A stretch of DNA of 64,000 nucleotides from Siphonodentalium dalli (GCA_032622095.1 CP136066.1:144241559-144305558), one strand, 5' to 3'. Shown: positions 21,785 through 34,067, counted from the stretch's first letter. The notes: generated by a model not told the origin, from the sequence alone. Translations and numbers: made by a program.

Positions 21785-23000
21785 ATGTTTACGGACTATT
21801 TATAACGTTCATATTTGTTGTGAAAGTCATGCTTTTCTTCTATGTACATATACATGAGCCAAAATTAGCTGCCAATCAGAATTAATCTCATCTTTTTTTC
21901 AAGTTAACACAAGTAAGGCAAATAACTAGGAAACGCTTGGAACTACCCAAAGGGCGATTGAATCGATAGCAATGTGATTTGCGGAGAGAATAATATTATG
22001 TCGTCCAGCGAGACTTCAAGGTCAACGAAAAAGTACAATTTATGGTTACGCATAATAGAGCCTACTATTAAGCTATAGAACAGGATGGCGTAAAGTGTAT
22101 TTATTGATGAGGGAAAGCTTTAAATTTCTAACAGCCAACATTTCATGAATCAAATTCCAAAGACGTTGTGGAGAACACACGAACATTGTCATTTGTACAG
22201 GGACGTGGCGACGGGGGTTGGTTGGGGTGTCTCCCCAACTTTGGTACATTTCCAACAGTTGGAAATTTCATGCCTGACACAACATTAGTTGAACATTAAT
22301 TTGACACCATATATAGGTTGGAATTGTTCTCATTATTTGATTTTCCAACCAGTAATTAGTGTGTGAAATGGGCATGAGTTGGCAATTTTCCAATCTTAGG
22401 GTGTGTCAGGTTGGATATTTCCAAGGAGGTGCCAATGGAATTCTGCGTACCAGTGAGTTTGATGTTTGGTTCCGGTGGTCCAGTTGGAAATTTGAAGGAA
22501 CCCCCCATGGGAACCCTCTAGCCATGTTCCTAGAACTGTACGTGTGGGTATTTTATCAAATAAATTGACTGACATTTCCACTATATAGTCCTGAGATCCT
22601 AGAATAAGCTTTACATTTGTGTTTGTGCGATTGGGAGATGCAGCTCACGTGCGATCACAAGACCACAACATTAGCTTCACGGGCAAAGCTTGATTTTCCA
22701 ACTAATGCACAGCACATTGGCCAAAAATTGCCTGTGTTTCGGCACTACAGAGACTATTGTGCAAAACGACTGCAGGAACATATAATTACGAACAAAGCAG
22801 AAGACATATACTTGTATGTTCACGTGAATTCGGGCAATGGTGACGTTATCGGCCGAATTTGAAATCGACATGCTTTCGGGCGGTATTTTATCGATGGAAT
22901 TATGAACATGATGAAAGTGACAATGAAATTGACAAGGATCACCATCAACCGAAGTGCTCCCTTAGCGTTACTATCAATAACATTATTATTTGGCTAATTC
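21785..23000. other. Unassigned stretch
   Basis: No gene supported. CATTTCCAACWGTTGGAAAT-type text near 22250 recurs in diverged form near 35270, 35500 and 55840, so part of this is an old dispersed repeat. A piece near 21055 (GAGTCGTTATTTCGTGGGAG) recurs inverted at 23365-23390. Confidence 0.35.
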
Positions 23001-23005
23001 CAGTA

Positions 23006-23080
23006 CAAATGTGTGTTGTCGAGTGTAAACGGGGAGAATTAAAAAAATTCTCCCCGTTTACACTCGATAACACACATTTG
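23006..23080. repeat. Near-perfect 35-bp-arm hairpin
   Basis: CAAATGTGTGTTGTCGAGTG plus TAAACGGGGAGAATT pairs with its mirror to the right with one mismatch and a 5-nt A loop. This could be a small foldback element. No open frame or terminator function is implied. Confidence 0.85.
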
Positions 23081-24015
23081 TCTCGCATTAAATTTTTTTG
23101 GATATGGATCGTTTATATTCTGCAATAATTTGTACACAAGGGACGGATTCTTATGTTTTATTGTGTTTTTAAATTTCGAGGTGGGGAAATCTCGGTTTGT
23201 TTACATAATTACATTATGAATGTTCTGATTACGATTACGAAATCAGAACCGGAATCTGGATTACAACGAAATAACGATTTATGTCTGTTCGTTTACTGAT
23301 TCTGGTCTGTTCGTTTACCGAACCACGTCGTATGAAATGTAATCAGTAATCTGAATCCAGATTCTCCCACGAAATAACGACTCTGTCAAGGACTGGTGAC
23401 AACATAATTATGACTTGTCACTATTGAGCCAAATTATCTATATTTAGGTCTTACATGCATGTCTGATCCGGTAAATGCAAACTCCCTCTAGCTGCCCAGT
23501 CCTTGACACATATACCCGACAACTTGCATTCCATCAACTTTAGAGAGACTGCTCCAATGCAAATGCAGCTAGGCTCTATACAAACAATGACGGAAACTAT
23601 TTTTGTTCGACGAGGTACGAAAACACTGATCGAACTTCGGTCAGCTCGAGGCAGGCAGTTGGATATTGAGTCGTCCGCAACCTGACCTTTGCAACCTTTG
23701 TGATTTGACATTTAAGATAGAGTTTTTGCCCTTGACACGCCATTGCGGTTTAGCATTCCGTGCAATATTTTGACCGCTATTCTCAACTCTTATGAGCGGT
23801 AAGTTTAAAGATTATTCTGATGGACGATTTTTTATTTTTGACTGAAAGTTCACTAATAATCTTCATAAGAAATTAGTATCGGTATTAACTTGTCGCCAAT
23901 TCTTAACGATTTGAACGTACACACTTTTAATATAGGCACGATAAATGTTAAGTTGTTTGTAAATATTGAATGATTACTCTAATTAATAATACATTATATT
24001 AAGGACAGATTATAA

Positions 24016-25800
24016 ATAAAGAGCGTGTATTGTCAGCTTAGAAGGTATGTGGGTCAACATAGCTAATGCTGGTATCCGAATTCAACAATTAACATAATTA
24101 AATATGCCTACTGAATTAACTTCATAAAGATAATTATTGAAATGAAGTTCCCAGATTTTTTGCATAATAAAGAGCGTTTACTCTCAATATTCTTTGTGGA
24201 ATATAAACATATTTCAGACTATTTTGGTGAATTCCATCGTCATAATTTAACAGAACGTCTCAGTATTAGCCTACATTGTTATGCGCAGCTAGGTTATTAT
24301 GCATCAACAATGATGTCTACAATAAAGAGCATTCACTATTTTATAAATTCTTTGAGAATCATAATCCTATATTCGGTTATTTTATGCCGATATATTAAAG
24401 CTTTTATATCAGTGTCCATATTAATTAATAAACTATCGCCCATTGAATAAAGACGGTTCGTGCTATAACTTAAGTATCTATGATACCATATCAGCCCTTG
24501 TATTTAATTAATAGTGACTGGACTGACTCTATAGGCCAGACGTTCAGACCACAGGAGGCAATGGCCCGGTAGTGTTAGAAAATTCAGACTCCGGAGTGAA
24601 ACTAATCCTATACTTACGGCCCTGATTTGTACTGGTTTGCCCTCGTCCTGGTTTAATTACTGGTGCCTTCTGTCATCGTGTTGTCACTTACGCCAAACAA
24701 AGAATACGTTTCTATAAACCCCACACAAATAAGAGAAAAACGCACAGTGTACCCAGCAGTATCAACATTAACTTATTGTCGATACCATATACTAAAAATA
24801 GTCGATACACCCCTGTACAGTGATAATCATCGTAGCGTTTATTGAAGCTATGATTGAAACGACTCCGGTTATCTCATGCATAGCAATCGGATGTAAAAAA
24901 TCTTTTTATATCCGATTTATATGTATTATCGTTTATGGTGGTATATAAGGATACACATAGCGACATCAATTGCACTTGGTGGTTGCCAGAATGTGTAGAC
25001 TTATTATACTCGGAGAAGTCTTGTAGAAATTAGCCGGATATATACGTGACATAAACGCTCTTTATTCTACCATATCAGAACAATATTAGCACTGAACGAT
25101 TTTTATTGTTCCACGACGAAGAAAACAAATCATTTTGTAATTTTCTTATCTTCGACCGAAATTCACGTACACACATATATTCGGATTACCCCGAGCGATG
25201 TTCTGTCGAAGAAATAAGTTATAATCCCACGGCGGGCCGGTTAAAGCCTAAAATTATATATGTTCACATTTGATGCATCCAGGCTGTCCTGTTTTGGGCA
25301 TCAAATTAAGTCGATAAGTACAATAGAAAGCGTTCCTCGTTAGTCTATTCATAACATGGCAAAAATAATTATAAAGAGCGATTTCCTCAACTGCGAAAAA
25401 TAAAACTGAGAGCAATGAGCTAACAATGTATACATGAACAAGTTTTGTTTCAGTATATAGATCCTACTAGACTATAAATCGTGTATTTATCGACCCATAT
25501 TGTCCCTACTGACAAATTACGCACGGTATACACACTTTTTTATGTTCAAAACGGGCCATGCTCATTTAAATTTCCCCCATTTGAAACCGCCAATAACCTA
25601 CTAGCTGTACGTTAACTGTACCAGAAAAATATCAGATTGTAAACATAGGCCCATTTTTTATGGCCATATCGTGACTTCCAGAAGAGGAAGTTGTCACACC
25701 TTTTGATTTGTTGTCATCCTAGCGAAAAAACAGTGATAATCTCTTATAAAGAGCGTTCATTATTTCGTCGCACAAAATTGGTAGATAATAAAGAGCGTTA
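24016..25800. repeat. Cluster of AATAAAGAGCGTT words
   Basis: TAAAGAGCG occurs near 24018, 24168, 25371, 25747 and 25789, inverted (CGCTCTTTA) near 25056, and with one change (TAAAGAGCA) near 24323. Most are preceded by AATAA/TATAA and followed by TT. There is no tandem unit around them. Further copies lie near 28983, 29053, 47854 and 49698. I see no gene in this stretch. Confidence 0.6.
25484..25610. repeat. Dispersed repeat, inverted partner at 53555-53690
   Basis: GACCCATATTGTCCCTACTG, AATTACGCACGGTATACACA and TTTGAAACCGCCAATAACC occur in reverse complement near 53.6 kb. There are no clear termini. Confidence 0.75.
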
Positions 25801-26339
25801 CAACACTGAGCACTTGTGATCGTTTTCGATGAATTTTACATGTACATGTAGATGACTGTGTGGATCTTCGCTGTGTCCCAGGAATAATGTGGATTTCAAG
25901 TATTTTTCTGTTTTGTTTTTCATGGTAAACTGAAATTGGCTCAGACAATTTTACAAATTTCGTCCCAAATCGGACGGGCATCTTTAATCTGACAGACGAA
26001 GACTAACAATGACATGAGCTCCAATGTTCAGAGGAGCATGCAGCTATGTGGGGTGGTGGGCGACGATATATTCGTTCCAGTTTTGTCCGCGTTAGCGTTA
26101 TGTTGGGGTTTGTACATGGTGAGCCATCTGATCGATGATAAAGATACATGTATATCATAATGATAATGTGACGATGGCGCCGAGGTGTCAATTTTCCCAC
26201 CCTGACATCATATCAATTCATCACAGTTGGAAATTCAAAATAATCAAGCGAACTGAAATGCATTCATAGTAAACTAGACATCGTTACTGAAAATATAGGT
26301 GCTACTGAATTTCAAAAGGGAGATAATTCATGAGTCAGA

Positions 26340-26530
26340 AATAGGTAGGTTACACAGGGGGGGGGGGGTCGGAAATTTTGTTCAGGCACGTATGCTGATT
26401 TTTTACTTTCGACCCTTCTTGAGACCCACCCACCCCCGCGTCCAAATTTTTTCCGTTTTCGGCTGTTTTTTTTCCGACCATTTTTGGACACCCACCCCCT
26501 TCTAAAACAGATTTGCGGGGGAAAATTCAC
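26340..26530. repeat. Poly-G/C-rich dispersed repeat (GGCACGTATGC type), copy 1
   Basis: A G10 run followed by a TTCAGGCACGTATGCTGATT segment and CCCACCCACCCCCGCG. It resembles the poly-G unit at the right end of the window (63896 on), which carries GGCACGTATGCCGGGGTG. Confidence 0.55.
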
Positions 26531-26566
26531 TGTAAACAGCTGTATATGAATTTCTGTGCATACTAT

Positions 26567-26800
26567 TAGTCATGGATGTTAACATTGACATGTAAATAGG
26601 AACGAGTCATTTTGGGGTCATTCAGCCAAAAAAAACAATGGCTGCCAGCGGCCATCTTGGATTTCAAAATTCAATCCATTAGCATGGGCTACAGGCTATA
26701 CTGTTTGTGTGATCATCATGGAATTTGTCATTCGCATGGGCTACAGGCTATACTGTTTGTGTGATCATCATGAAATTTGTCATTTATGTTAATATTGACG
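26567..26800 (-). repeat. Copy of the GACTCGTTCCC repeat that is tandem at 63.3 kb
   Basis: TAACATTGACATGTAAATAG, GAACGAGTCATTTTGGGG and GGCCATCTTGGATTTCAAAA are the reverse complement of the ~220-bp unit at 63267-63860. A 60-bp internal direct repeat (GCATGGGCTACAGGCTATAC) is local to this copy. Confidence 0.75.
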
Positions 26801-26859
26801 TATAGATGTGTTTTAAGCCAAACTCATTTCAAAAACAGTCAAAAAGACTTGCAGGAAAA

Positions 26860-26955
26860 ATATGTTTGAGTTGCGGAAAAAATTGTTTGTTGGTCCCATC
26901 GACCACCCACCCACCCACCCCGGCATACCCGGAACCCCCCCCCCCCCCCTGGGTG
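26860..26955 (-). repeat. Poly-C/G dispersed repeat, copy 2 (inverse of the right-edge element)
   Basis: Reading the minus strand gives a G run, GTATGCCGGGGTGGGTGGGT and AACAATTTTTTCCGCAACT, closely matching 63896-64000. Confidence 0.7.
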
Positions 26956-27320
26956 ACATGATTATTTTGAACAGAAAGCGAAATATTTAATGGCATGCAA
27001 TTTCTTAATTTATTTACCAGCATCGGTATGCTTAAATGTCTCCCCAGCGTGGCATTTCATTCAGCCCTCAATGCAAGTACACAGGGGTGACTCACATTTA
27101 TTATTATATGATCATAAGTTTCTTTCCCCAATTCCTATGTTAAAACGTAATGAAAAAAATCGAGATATTTAACGATGTTCACCTCATTAATACACAGGTT
27201 AATATCAGTTCTGAGTGACGTCAGATACTTCAGGGGTTAACATAACTTATTATCAGACCTGAAAATTGATCAGGTTTTCCCAGCGACATTCAACGTCTTG
27301 TCCAATCACAGCTCGTTTCA

Positions 27321-27480
27321 TATAATAAAACAGTTATCGCATTGTTTCTTGGTTGACACGAGGAATTGTCAGCCCTCGGAAGCCAATATTCACCTCGGCC
27401 TACGGCCTTGGTGAATATTGACTTCCCCGGGTTGACAATTCCCTGTGTCAACCTCGAAACAATGCGATAACTGTATAATG
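27321..27480. repeat. Foldback palindrome centred on CCTCGGCCTACGGCC
   Basis: The arms CAGTTATCGCATTGTTTC, GGTTGACACGAGGAATTGTC and CAATATTCACC are mirrored on the right. The centre closely resembles that of the palindrome at 18299, although the outer arms are unrelated. Confidence 0.85.
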
Positions 27481-27484
27481 TCCA

Positions 27485-28400
27485 CCAACTCATGTCTATA
27501 TTCAATCGGTTCGATAATATTCGGACGGTTCTCTATTACGAAAGTTCCCATCCAAATGTTCGCTTTTCCAATTTTTTAAATTCTATTATAAACGAGAACA
27601 TTTTCTCCTCGACGCTCTGCGTTACAAACATACGCAATCTTAGTATGGGCGTACTGGCATTTAATATATGAATGACTCGGTGCACATGTGCATGGGCTGA
27701 CGTAAATAGGGATTGAGAAATGACGTCATACGTTATTATAATGACATTAGAGAGGTACGTACAGTACTCAGATATGTTGTTGGTTTCTGTAGTATCTGCT
27801 TCGTAGAATAAGGTAAAGACATATTATGTACTTGTTTGGGTTCATGCAACAGATAAATTAGTATTCAGGCGCTATGCCAACTGGAGGAATGTCACATTCT
27901 ACTAACATCGCCGAACATCTCAAGCAAACCGACCGTACAACTCCATAGAAAACATCGTCTGAACCACGCTCAATTGTAAATATTGATTTCTCGAATCGAG
28001 ACGCAACTATCCGTGGTAAACTGACGAAAACGTTTTCGCCACCGATAGTCACAGCATTTAATTAATATATAAGAATGATGGTGAGTGTTGTTCATTTGGA
28101 TATACTATTTGTAAAATAATACTGTCCTGTATATTATCGATATTAGATCGTTGTTATTACCGGGTATATTATTTATTGAAATTGACCTATTCAATCCCCC
28201 TTTAACAACAAGTAAGTGTCGTTTTTTAAGAACTGTGCCAGATTGCTCCAACGGTATCGTGTCCGTCAAAATAATACAATGCTTGCACCAGTTAAGTGTT
28301 CTAATTAAATGTTTCAATAATTCCATTTTTGTTGTTGAAAAAAAACCCGTATGCTTTCGTTGTTGGAAAACATCCATGTCTATATACTAATAACCCTTAT
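27485..28400. other. Unassigned stretch
   Basis: No supported gene. A TGACGTCA (CRE-like) word at about 27722 and open frames on both strands without splice borders or domains are all I see. Confidence 0.35.
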
Positions 28401-28409
28401 AAATATAAC

Positions 28410-28960
28410 TCTGACAAAATTCAGGTAAATAATGATTTACTCAGGTAAAAGTAATGTAAAGACCATGTAAAAAGGACATACCCTTGGAAAATTCCAAGTA
28501 AAGGCATGATGTACTCCACTTTATTCTCGTAGATAGACGAAAATCGTGTACTCCACCTTACTGTCGTAACATGCTGGTGAAACATGACATACATGTGTAA
28601 AACCCATGTAATTAACCCATGCAAATCAGAAAATACTCTAGTAATTTTGGATGGGGTCATGTTGTAACAGAATATACGTTGGTACACAATTATATACTCT
28701 GGTAAAACCCACATTAAGCACATGCTAAAATTACATATTTACCCTTGAAAATTTCAAGTAAAGGCATGGCGTACCCCACTTTACTCTCGCAAACTGCTCG
28801 TGAGACAGGACATACCTGGGTAAAACCCACGTAAACACATGTAAAGCAGAAATACTCTAGTAAATTCTTGCTTGGGGGAGTCACGTTGTAACAGATAATA
28901 CTCTGGCAAAAAGAAACCTGGTGAAACTGGGTAAAATGGGATATACTCTGGTACCACCTC
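28410..28960. repeat. ~240-bp direct repeat, two copies
   Basis: CATACCCTTGGAAAATTCCA (28478) and TTACCCTTGAAAATTTCAAG (28739) start two units sharing AAGTAAAGGCATG, ATACTCTAGTAA and GTTGTAACAGA. ACCTGGGTAAAACCC inside recalls the minisatellite ends at 3699 and 17840. Confidence 0.7.
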
Positions 28961-29490
28961 TTTAAAATCAATTCTTCTAAAAACGCTCTTTAAAACGCTC
29001 TTTAAATAAAAACAACATGAATAACTCCGTTATTTGGTCAAATATAGGAAAAAACGCTCTTTAAAAACGCTTTCGAAAACCTGGCACTACAATCATGGTG
29101 TTTTTTCTAAATATATCGGTTGGTTGCAGTCAGAGATGAATTTTGTGAATAACTGAGTTCTACATTGGCTAGTATTAATTTTATGTGGCAGCTAATATCA
29201 CATCATGTGAGTTCGAATGAGGTGAGGTAATACCATATAATAATATATACGTAATACAAGAGGAATGGTGGTATGAATCTTAGTGGTATTTCTAGACTAA
29301 AGTCTGGTATGTTGTCATTGGAGCAGTTCAGACTTGATTTTGATCGACACTTACACACTGATCCTCCCACTCAACGTATTTCAACCATACCGGGACAAGA
29401 ATTTAGGTGGTTCGGTTGTGTTTATTGTATTTAAAAAAAATATTTAGATAAAAATGGAAACAACTCTGCAAGGTGGAGTCCAATTACTCC
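28850..29490. repeat. Segmental duplicate, partner at 49560-50090
   Basis: Both segments contain TAAATTCTTG, GTACCACCTCTTTAAAA, two AACGCTCTTTAAAA words, GAGGTGAGGTAATACCATA and GTCTGGTATGTTGTC, in the same order and orientation about 20.7 kb apart. Confidence 0.85.
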
Positions 29491-29494
29491 AAAT

Positions 29495-30984
29495 ACAGCA
29501 CGACTCTGTGCTAGTATAAACATATTGTGTCACTGTCCGTTTGGAACGAGGTATACTGTATACTGTTATTTCTATACTCTTGTTATCCAAATGTGTGATG
29601 GCTCAAGTTAACAGGGCTTATATACACAGTACAATAATATACCCACTATCTAAAAGATTACAATTGTTAAAAATTTCAATAGTTCCCATTTTAAAGATGA
29701 TTTTGATTATATTTCGAATATTTTCTGGTATAAACATGAGTGGTTATTTAGCTAACGACCAATAGTGGTTATTGTTAACAGAAACCACAAATTTTATTGC
29801 GTAATTTTGTTGCAAATAAACGTTAATTATACTCATTATCGCTTGTAACTATGGATTATAACAATAAAAACAGTCAATCTAGGTGCGTAGCAATGGGAGC
29901 ACTCTAATAATATCTATTCTGTCTGAGATCGCCTGAACGGTCTGTTCTAAAAAATAGTAACAAATATATATATCCCTTTTAATCATCGCATGATATAAGA
30001 ACATATTCGAAATGAAATCAATATTAATTGATAGAAGCGTTTCTGGATAGGGGTCTTCACTGCATATTTATTATTTGACACCAAATTTGTTATATGAAGA
30101 GATAATCCATCTTTAAACGTTTGGGATGGGCTGCTTTCAGTTTAATGATCAGGTCCTGGATTTTCGTAACATCTGAACTTGAGGTTGTCATTTGAAGTAA
30201 CTTTTTATGCACACAAAACAAACAAACAAAAAGTCAAAGAACAAACGAAGTAACAACACATGCAGTACATCTAATCTTTTATTTGAAGGTTCTTTCCAAT
30301 TATAATTCTTTGAAGTTGCGACAATTATGTGGGACTTCAAATGGATTGGTATGTTGTATCTAGTGGATGCTTTATAAGGACGCCCTAATGGGAACCGTCC
30401 CTACGAAGCCTTTTACCATCCCTGCCAACGGACAAACACAACGTTTTCCCATCCTATCTTTTCTTTAGGACAAAACCGCATTAAAATGATGCCATTTTTT
30501 CCACAGCACACCATAAAATTTAAACTTTCATACAAATTTATTTTAAGGACTAAGATCTATCTCACATATGTATAGAGGAGATGGGTGTCGCAGTTAATGC
30601 AAATAGACAAGCTTATTAATCAGCCGATTTTTTATTTATTCCGACTCATATTTACAAAATTGTAACCAAAAGAGAGGTCCACCCGACCCTCATTTTCATG
30701 GACGGTCAATGGATCTTTTTAGAGCTGTCAATCAAATAATTATTAGCAGATATATTCTACCAATCAGCGACTGAGTCGGCCATTTACTGCACTGGTAATT
30801 CTGATACCACCTTTGCTCGCCCTAATTTGGATATCCGTATCCACATTTTTGATCTGTGTTAAATATAAATCAGCTATTGTCAAACACTGTATGATTTGTA
30901 ACAGTTGTCAAATTATGATCTTCTGAACTTGAAATTGGGCACTGATGTTCGAAATTTATCCATGAATACAACATCGTCCTTCAT
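29495..30984. other. Unassigned stretch
   Basis: No supported gene or organised repeat. A frame at 29541-29765 with a hydrophobic start lacks an ATG and was set aside. Confidence 0.35.
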
Positions 30985-31225
30985 ATACGCTTTGTCACTG
31001 AGTCGCAGCCATATTGGATCCGATCCACCCATGCAGCCACGTTCTGTTTTTTTAATGATACAGGTCAAAGTTCTTGAGTATAGCATTCCATATATGGAGC
31101 TTTTGGATATTCATTAATTCCATATATGGAATGATACTCCAGAACTTTGGCCAATAGCACTAAAAAACGGAACGGGGCTGGATGGATCCAATATGGCAGC
31201 GACTCAGTGACAAGGCGTATTGCGT
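30985..31225. mobile_element. Foldback MITE, 'ACTGAGTCGCGGCC' family, copy 3
   Basis: AATACGCTTTGTCACTGAGTCGC-type terminus (GTCACTGAGTCGCAGCCATA) mirrored by ATATGGCAGCGACTCAGTGA. The core is TATGGAGCTTTTGGATATTC. This is one of the cleanest copies. Confidence 0.85.
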
Positions 31226-31582
31226 GACACCCAACATTGTTCACATTTGAAGATGAGACTGAGGTATATGTTCAAGATTGTGTGTGATAACCAGCATAAA
31301 CACAGGCTGTAAAATCGATTAAATTGTTTGAGCAGTCGAACGTCTCGTGTCAACCTATATGACCAGCGCTCCATATAACTGGTTGCGGGATCAACCTATC
31401 TGTCTTATCTGAATATTCCCACCAATGAACCAATTGACGTCCAGCTTCAGTGGATCCGGAAATATGTCTTCCTTTCCCAGACAATCACACCCCGGATTTT
31501 TGTTAAAGAATTCATCAAGTCGTTTCCCTAAAATAAAAAATAAGAACGAACACGATGTCACCACTCAATCAATTTGGTTTAA

Positions 31583-32029
31583 AGGTACTCAATCCGATCA
31601 GAGGGTCCCCATATCATCACATTCCAACAACAACAACAACAACATTTTTTGATATGCCGCTTCAGTTATCAGAATCTAATAATTGTCCAAAAATAATGAA
31701 AAGCACATCAACGATAGTATAAAATTGCAGAAAACCTGTTATTTATAAACATTTTTTTCAACGAAATTTTGCCGGTTTGTCAAATATCTGACACAAAAAG
31801 CCACTTGATTTTTGAGTTATCCATCTTTACCCGCAATTTGGTCAATTAAATTCTTCTCGTTGACTGTCTATTGGGCCACATAAAATTAAAATAATAGATT
31901 TCAAACATCGATATCTGATCACTCTGAGCTGTGATGGGTGGGTTCCTCGACTCGAATCAAATATTTTTTATCCCCCAAGCCAAGGAACTTGAATAGTAAT
32001 TTTCGATCGTTAATTCGGATTGAATACCT
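31583..32029. mobile_element. TTAA-MITE 'AGGTACTCAATCCGATC' family
   Basis: TTAA at 31579-31582 and 32030-32033 flank AGGTACTCAATCCGATCAGA and the inverted end CGGATTGAATACCT. The right TTAA contains the proposed stop codon of the PAN/TSP1 gene on the minus strand. Because TTAA is the target itself, the stop would have existed before insertion. Confidence 0.9.
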
Positions 32030-32220
32030 TTAAAGCGACATGACATATGTATACACGTATAACACGTTCTTTTCCGCGAACTTGAATTTTTGTTCTAAAT
32101 CTACTGTTTTGACGGTCTCAAATTGGGAAGGTATTCCCACTGGGGATAGATCTGAACGGTTTATGCATATATGTCGAAATGAAGGGAATTGAACATGAAA
32201 TACATTAGATTGTTTCATCA
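32030..32220 (-). CDS. PAN/TSP1 gene, proposed exon 8 (terminal)
   Basis: Minus-strand reading after AATATAATACAG| starts in phase 1, matching the phase in which exon 7 ends. It stays open for 63 codons (SNVFHVQFPSFRHICINRSD and LEQKFKFAEKNVLYVYTYVM) to TAA. The acceptor has a poor pyrimidine tract, which weakens the call, and no domain is recognised. The stop lies in the TTAA target of the adjoining MITE, so any 3' untranslated region would run straight into a transposon. An earlier donor inside this exon (TAC|GTGTAT) cannot be excluded. Confidence 0.4.
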
Positions 32221-32229
32221 CTGTATTAT

Positions 32230-32640
32230 ATTTGTGTATATTTATTTCGGAAGTCTAGCTAATCTGAGGGAAGGGTCAGGTAACACGATAACGCTCATGT
32301 ATAGCATATTATAAGCTTTCGGTCCTTGGCCTTCTTCGGTGCTTGTGTTTATAAATGTAAATTACATTATTGGTGTTACACACTTAACTATATATACAAA
32401 TGGTATGCTATAAATCGGCGTTATCGTATTAATCTGATCATTTAGTAGTTAGTGATTATAGCATTGACTAAGTTTTATCAAGGCACTACATGCGTGTGCC
32501 TTGATAATAATGATTAATTTTTGACAGAGGTCTGTGCCCTGTTTATAAACTTCGATTTGCAATTTGGCAATTTTATGACTCCGAACATATAAGATGCCGT
32601 TATATATAAACAGCACAACGAGAGTTTGATTTATTTAACT
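32230..32640. other. Intron 7 of the PAN/TSP1 gene (proposed)
   Basis: Holds a short inverted AAGGCACA/TGTGCCTTGATAA pair near 32480-32510 (CAAGGCACTACATGCGTGTG) but no further exon. Confidence 0.35.
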
Positions 32641-32648
32641 ATACTGAC

Positions 32649-32769
32649 CTCCTTTTATGAACACGATGGCCCACCCATCCCTGAAACCTAAGTTTTGTAT
32701 GCCGCCGGCATTGTACGTGCCACTGAAATAGTTTTTGGAGTCGAATCCAAGGTTTTTGGAGGCCTCATC
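32649..32769 (-). CDS. PAN/TSP1 gene, exon 7 (unrecognised domain)
   Basis: Bounded by CTTCTCTTTGCAG| and GGAG|GTCAGT. It enters in phase 0 and leaves in phase 1, fitting exons 6 and 8. The 40 codons read DEASKNLGFDSKNYFSGTYN, then AGGIQNLGFRDGWAIVFIKG: glycine- and aromatic-rich and beta-strand-like, with no cysteine. The acceptor is strong; the donor is weaker. I do not recognise the fold. The DGWAIVFIKGG end looks like a core strand of a beta-sandwich, which is only an impression. Confidence 0.6.
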
Positions 32770-34067
32770 CTGCAAAGAGAAGAATGGATGGCATATAAAG
32801 GCCACAAAGGTTACACTGGTGTAAATGTTTTCCATAGGCCTCAGTGCTAACGTGTTAGCGTATAGTGTTGGCAATATAAATTTTGGGTCCAAAATGTTTT
32901 TTTAATCTGAAAAATTGACATTTGGGGAAACTTTTTACGCAAAAATATCATGTCCGCCTTTAAATCTTGTGTTTAAGAAACTAGTGTCAGATCCGCATAA
33001 AAAATACTGTCATATTTTAGACCACACCAACAAATTCAAACTTCACTACAAAGGGTTAATTCCTATGCCAATGGCTATTTTACCTATGGGAAATCATAGG
33101 GAAGAGGTGTGATGATTTTTTTATGAAAAAAAAACACACAAGGCTATTGACCAATCAGGGCCTATAGTGTCTATTTTATTCTCTCCTATATATTCCTCTC
33201 GCATCCGCTAGATGTCACTCTAAAAGTTCTCACACAACCAACCAGGCATTAAAATTGTTTCCCATAAAAAACACTGGGAATATATATAGCGTTTTATTAC
33301 ACGCTTGCATATGTTCCTAGAATAACAGTGTTCCTGCTTTGACATATTTGCAAATGGTAAGCCACATGGCTGTGTTCCCTGTGCATATCCCATTGACGTC
33401 ACACGACGTATAAATGACGTTCGCCTCAATCATGAAATCGGAACTATAACATAAAAACACCATCACACATGACAAAACAACCCCCGTATGCGCGTGCACG
33501 AATAAACATTGTAAGACTGTTTGTTTTTAAATTCACGGATTCTAGGATAGGTGCATCGTGTAATAAACATAGAACGACACGTATGCAGCGTGTAATAAAC
33601 ACAGAACGACACGTGTGCCTTCGTGAAAGGATAAAACTCGAGGCTGAGCCTCTCGTTCAAAATCATTCCACGCTGGAACTCGTGCCATACCAACAAACCC
33701 TTAACTGTTAACACACTCTTGTCGTTATGTGCATATATGGCTAGAATATTTGTAGCGCCATGCAATCAGAGAGTTAAAACGTGCATGTGGATACAATATT
33801 TTGTAATGTACTTTTCCCAGCTAATTTAAGCTTTTTTAAAGATCTTTCTGTCCCTTGCTTTACAATCGCAGTAAACTTTGTTGTAAATGTTCTATTTTCT
33901 ATATATTTTCAGGAATCAAGCGTACACTCACGCTCGGGTCTCATCTGTGTCATTTCATAGCACTGGTAGCCGAATACAACAGTCCAATTCACATTATATA
34001 ACCCTCAACATTTATCACTCAACATATGGCAGATAGATAGCTAATTGCATGTGAAAAGAATTTCGCG
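32770..34067. other. Intron 6 of the PAN/TSP1 gene, right-to-left 5' portion unassigned
   Basis: Contains a short duplication (TGTAATAAACATAGAACGAC and TGTAATAAACACAGAACGAC near 33560-33615) and open frames with no fit to the exon phases. One minus frame at 33317-33499 has an acceptor-like start but needs phase 2, which the gene does not offer here. Confidence 0.4.

Noticed and set aside
25760-25981. 73-codon minus frame starting MPVRFGTKFVKLSEP
   Set aside because: The start overlaps a TTCGTCCCAAATCGGACGGG sequence resembling dispersed repeat ends, and no splice borders or domain were found.
27858-28052. 64-codon minus frame that looks protein-like (DDVFYGVVRSVCLRCSAMLV)
   Set aside because: Starts at GTG just after an in-frame stop, with no AG acceptor upstream. 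It does not fit as an exon of the nearby gene.
29541-29765. Plus frame with a signal-peptide-like start
   Set aside because: The first codon is TTG, not ATG, and there is no internal methionine before the hydrophobic stretch.
33317-33499. Minus frame EANVIYTSCDVNGICTGNTA with an acceptor-like upstream sequence
   Set aside because: Would require phase 2 entry, which neither exon 6 nor exon 7 of the surrounding gene offers. No donor found.
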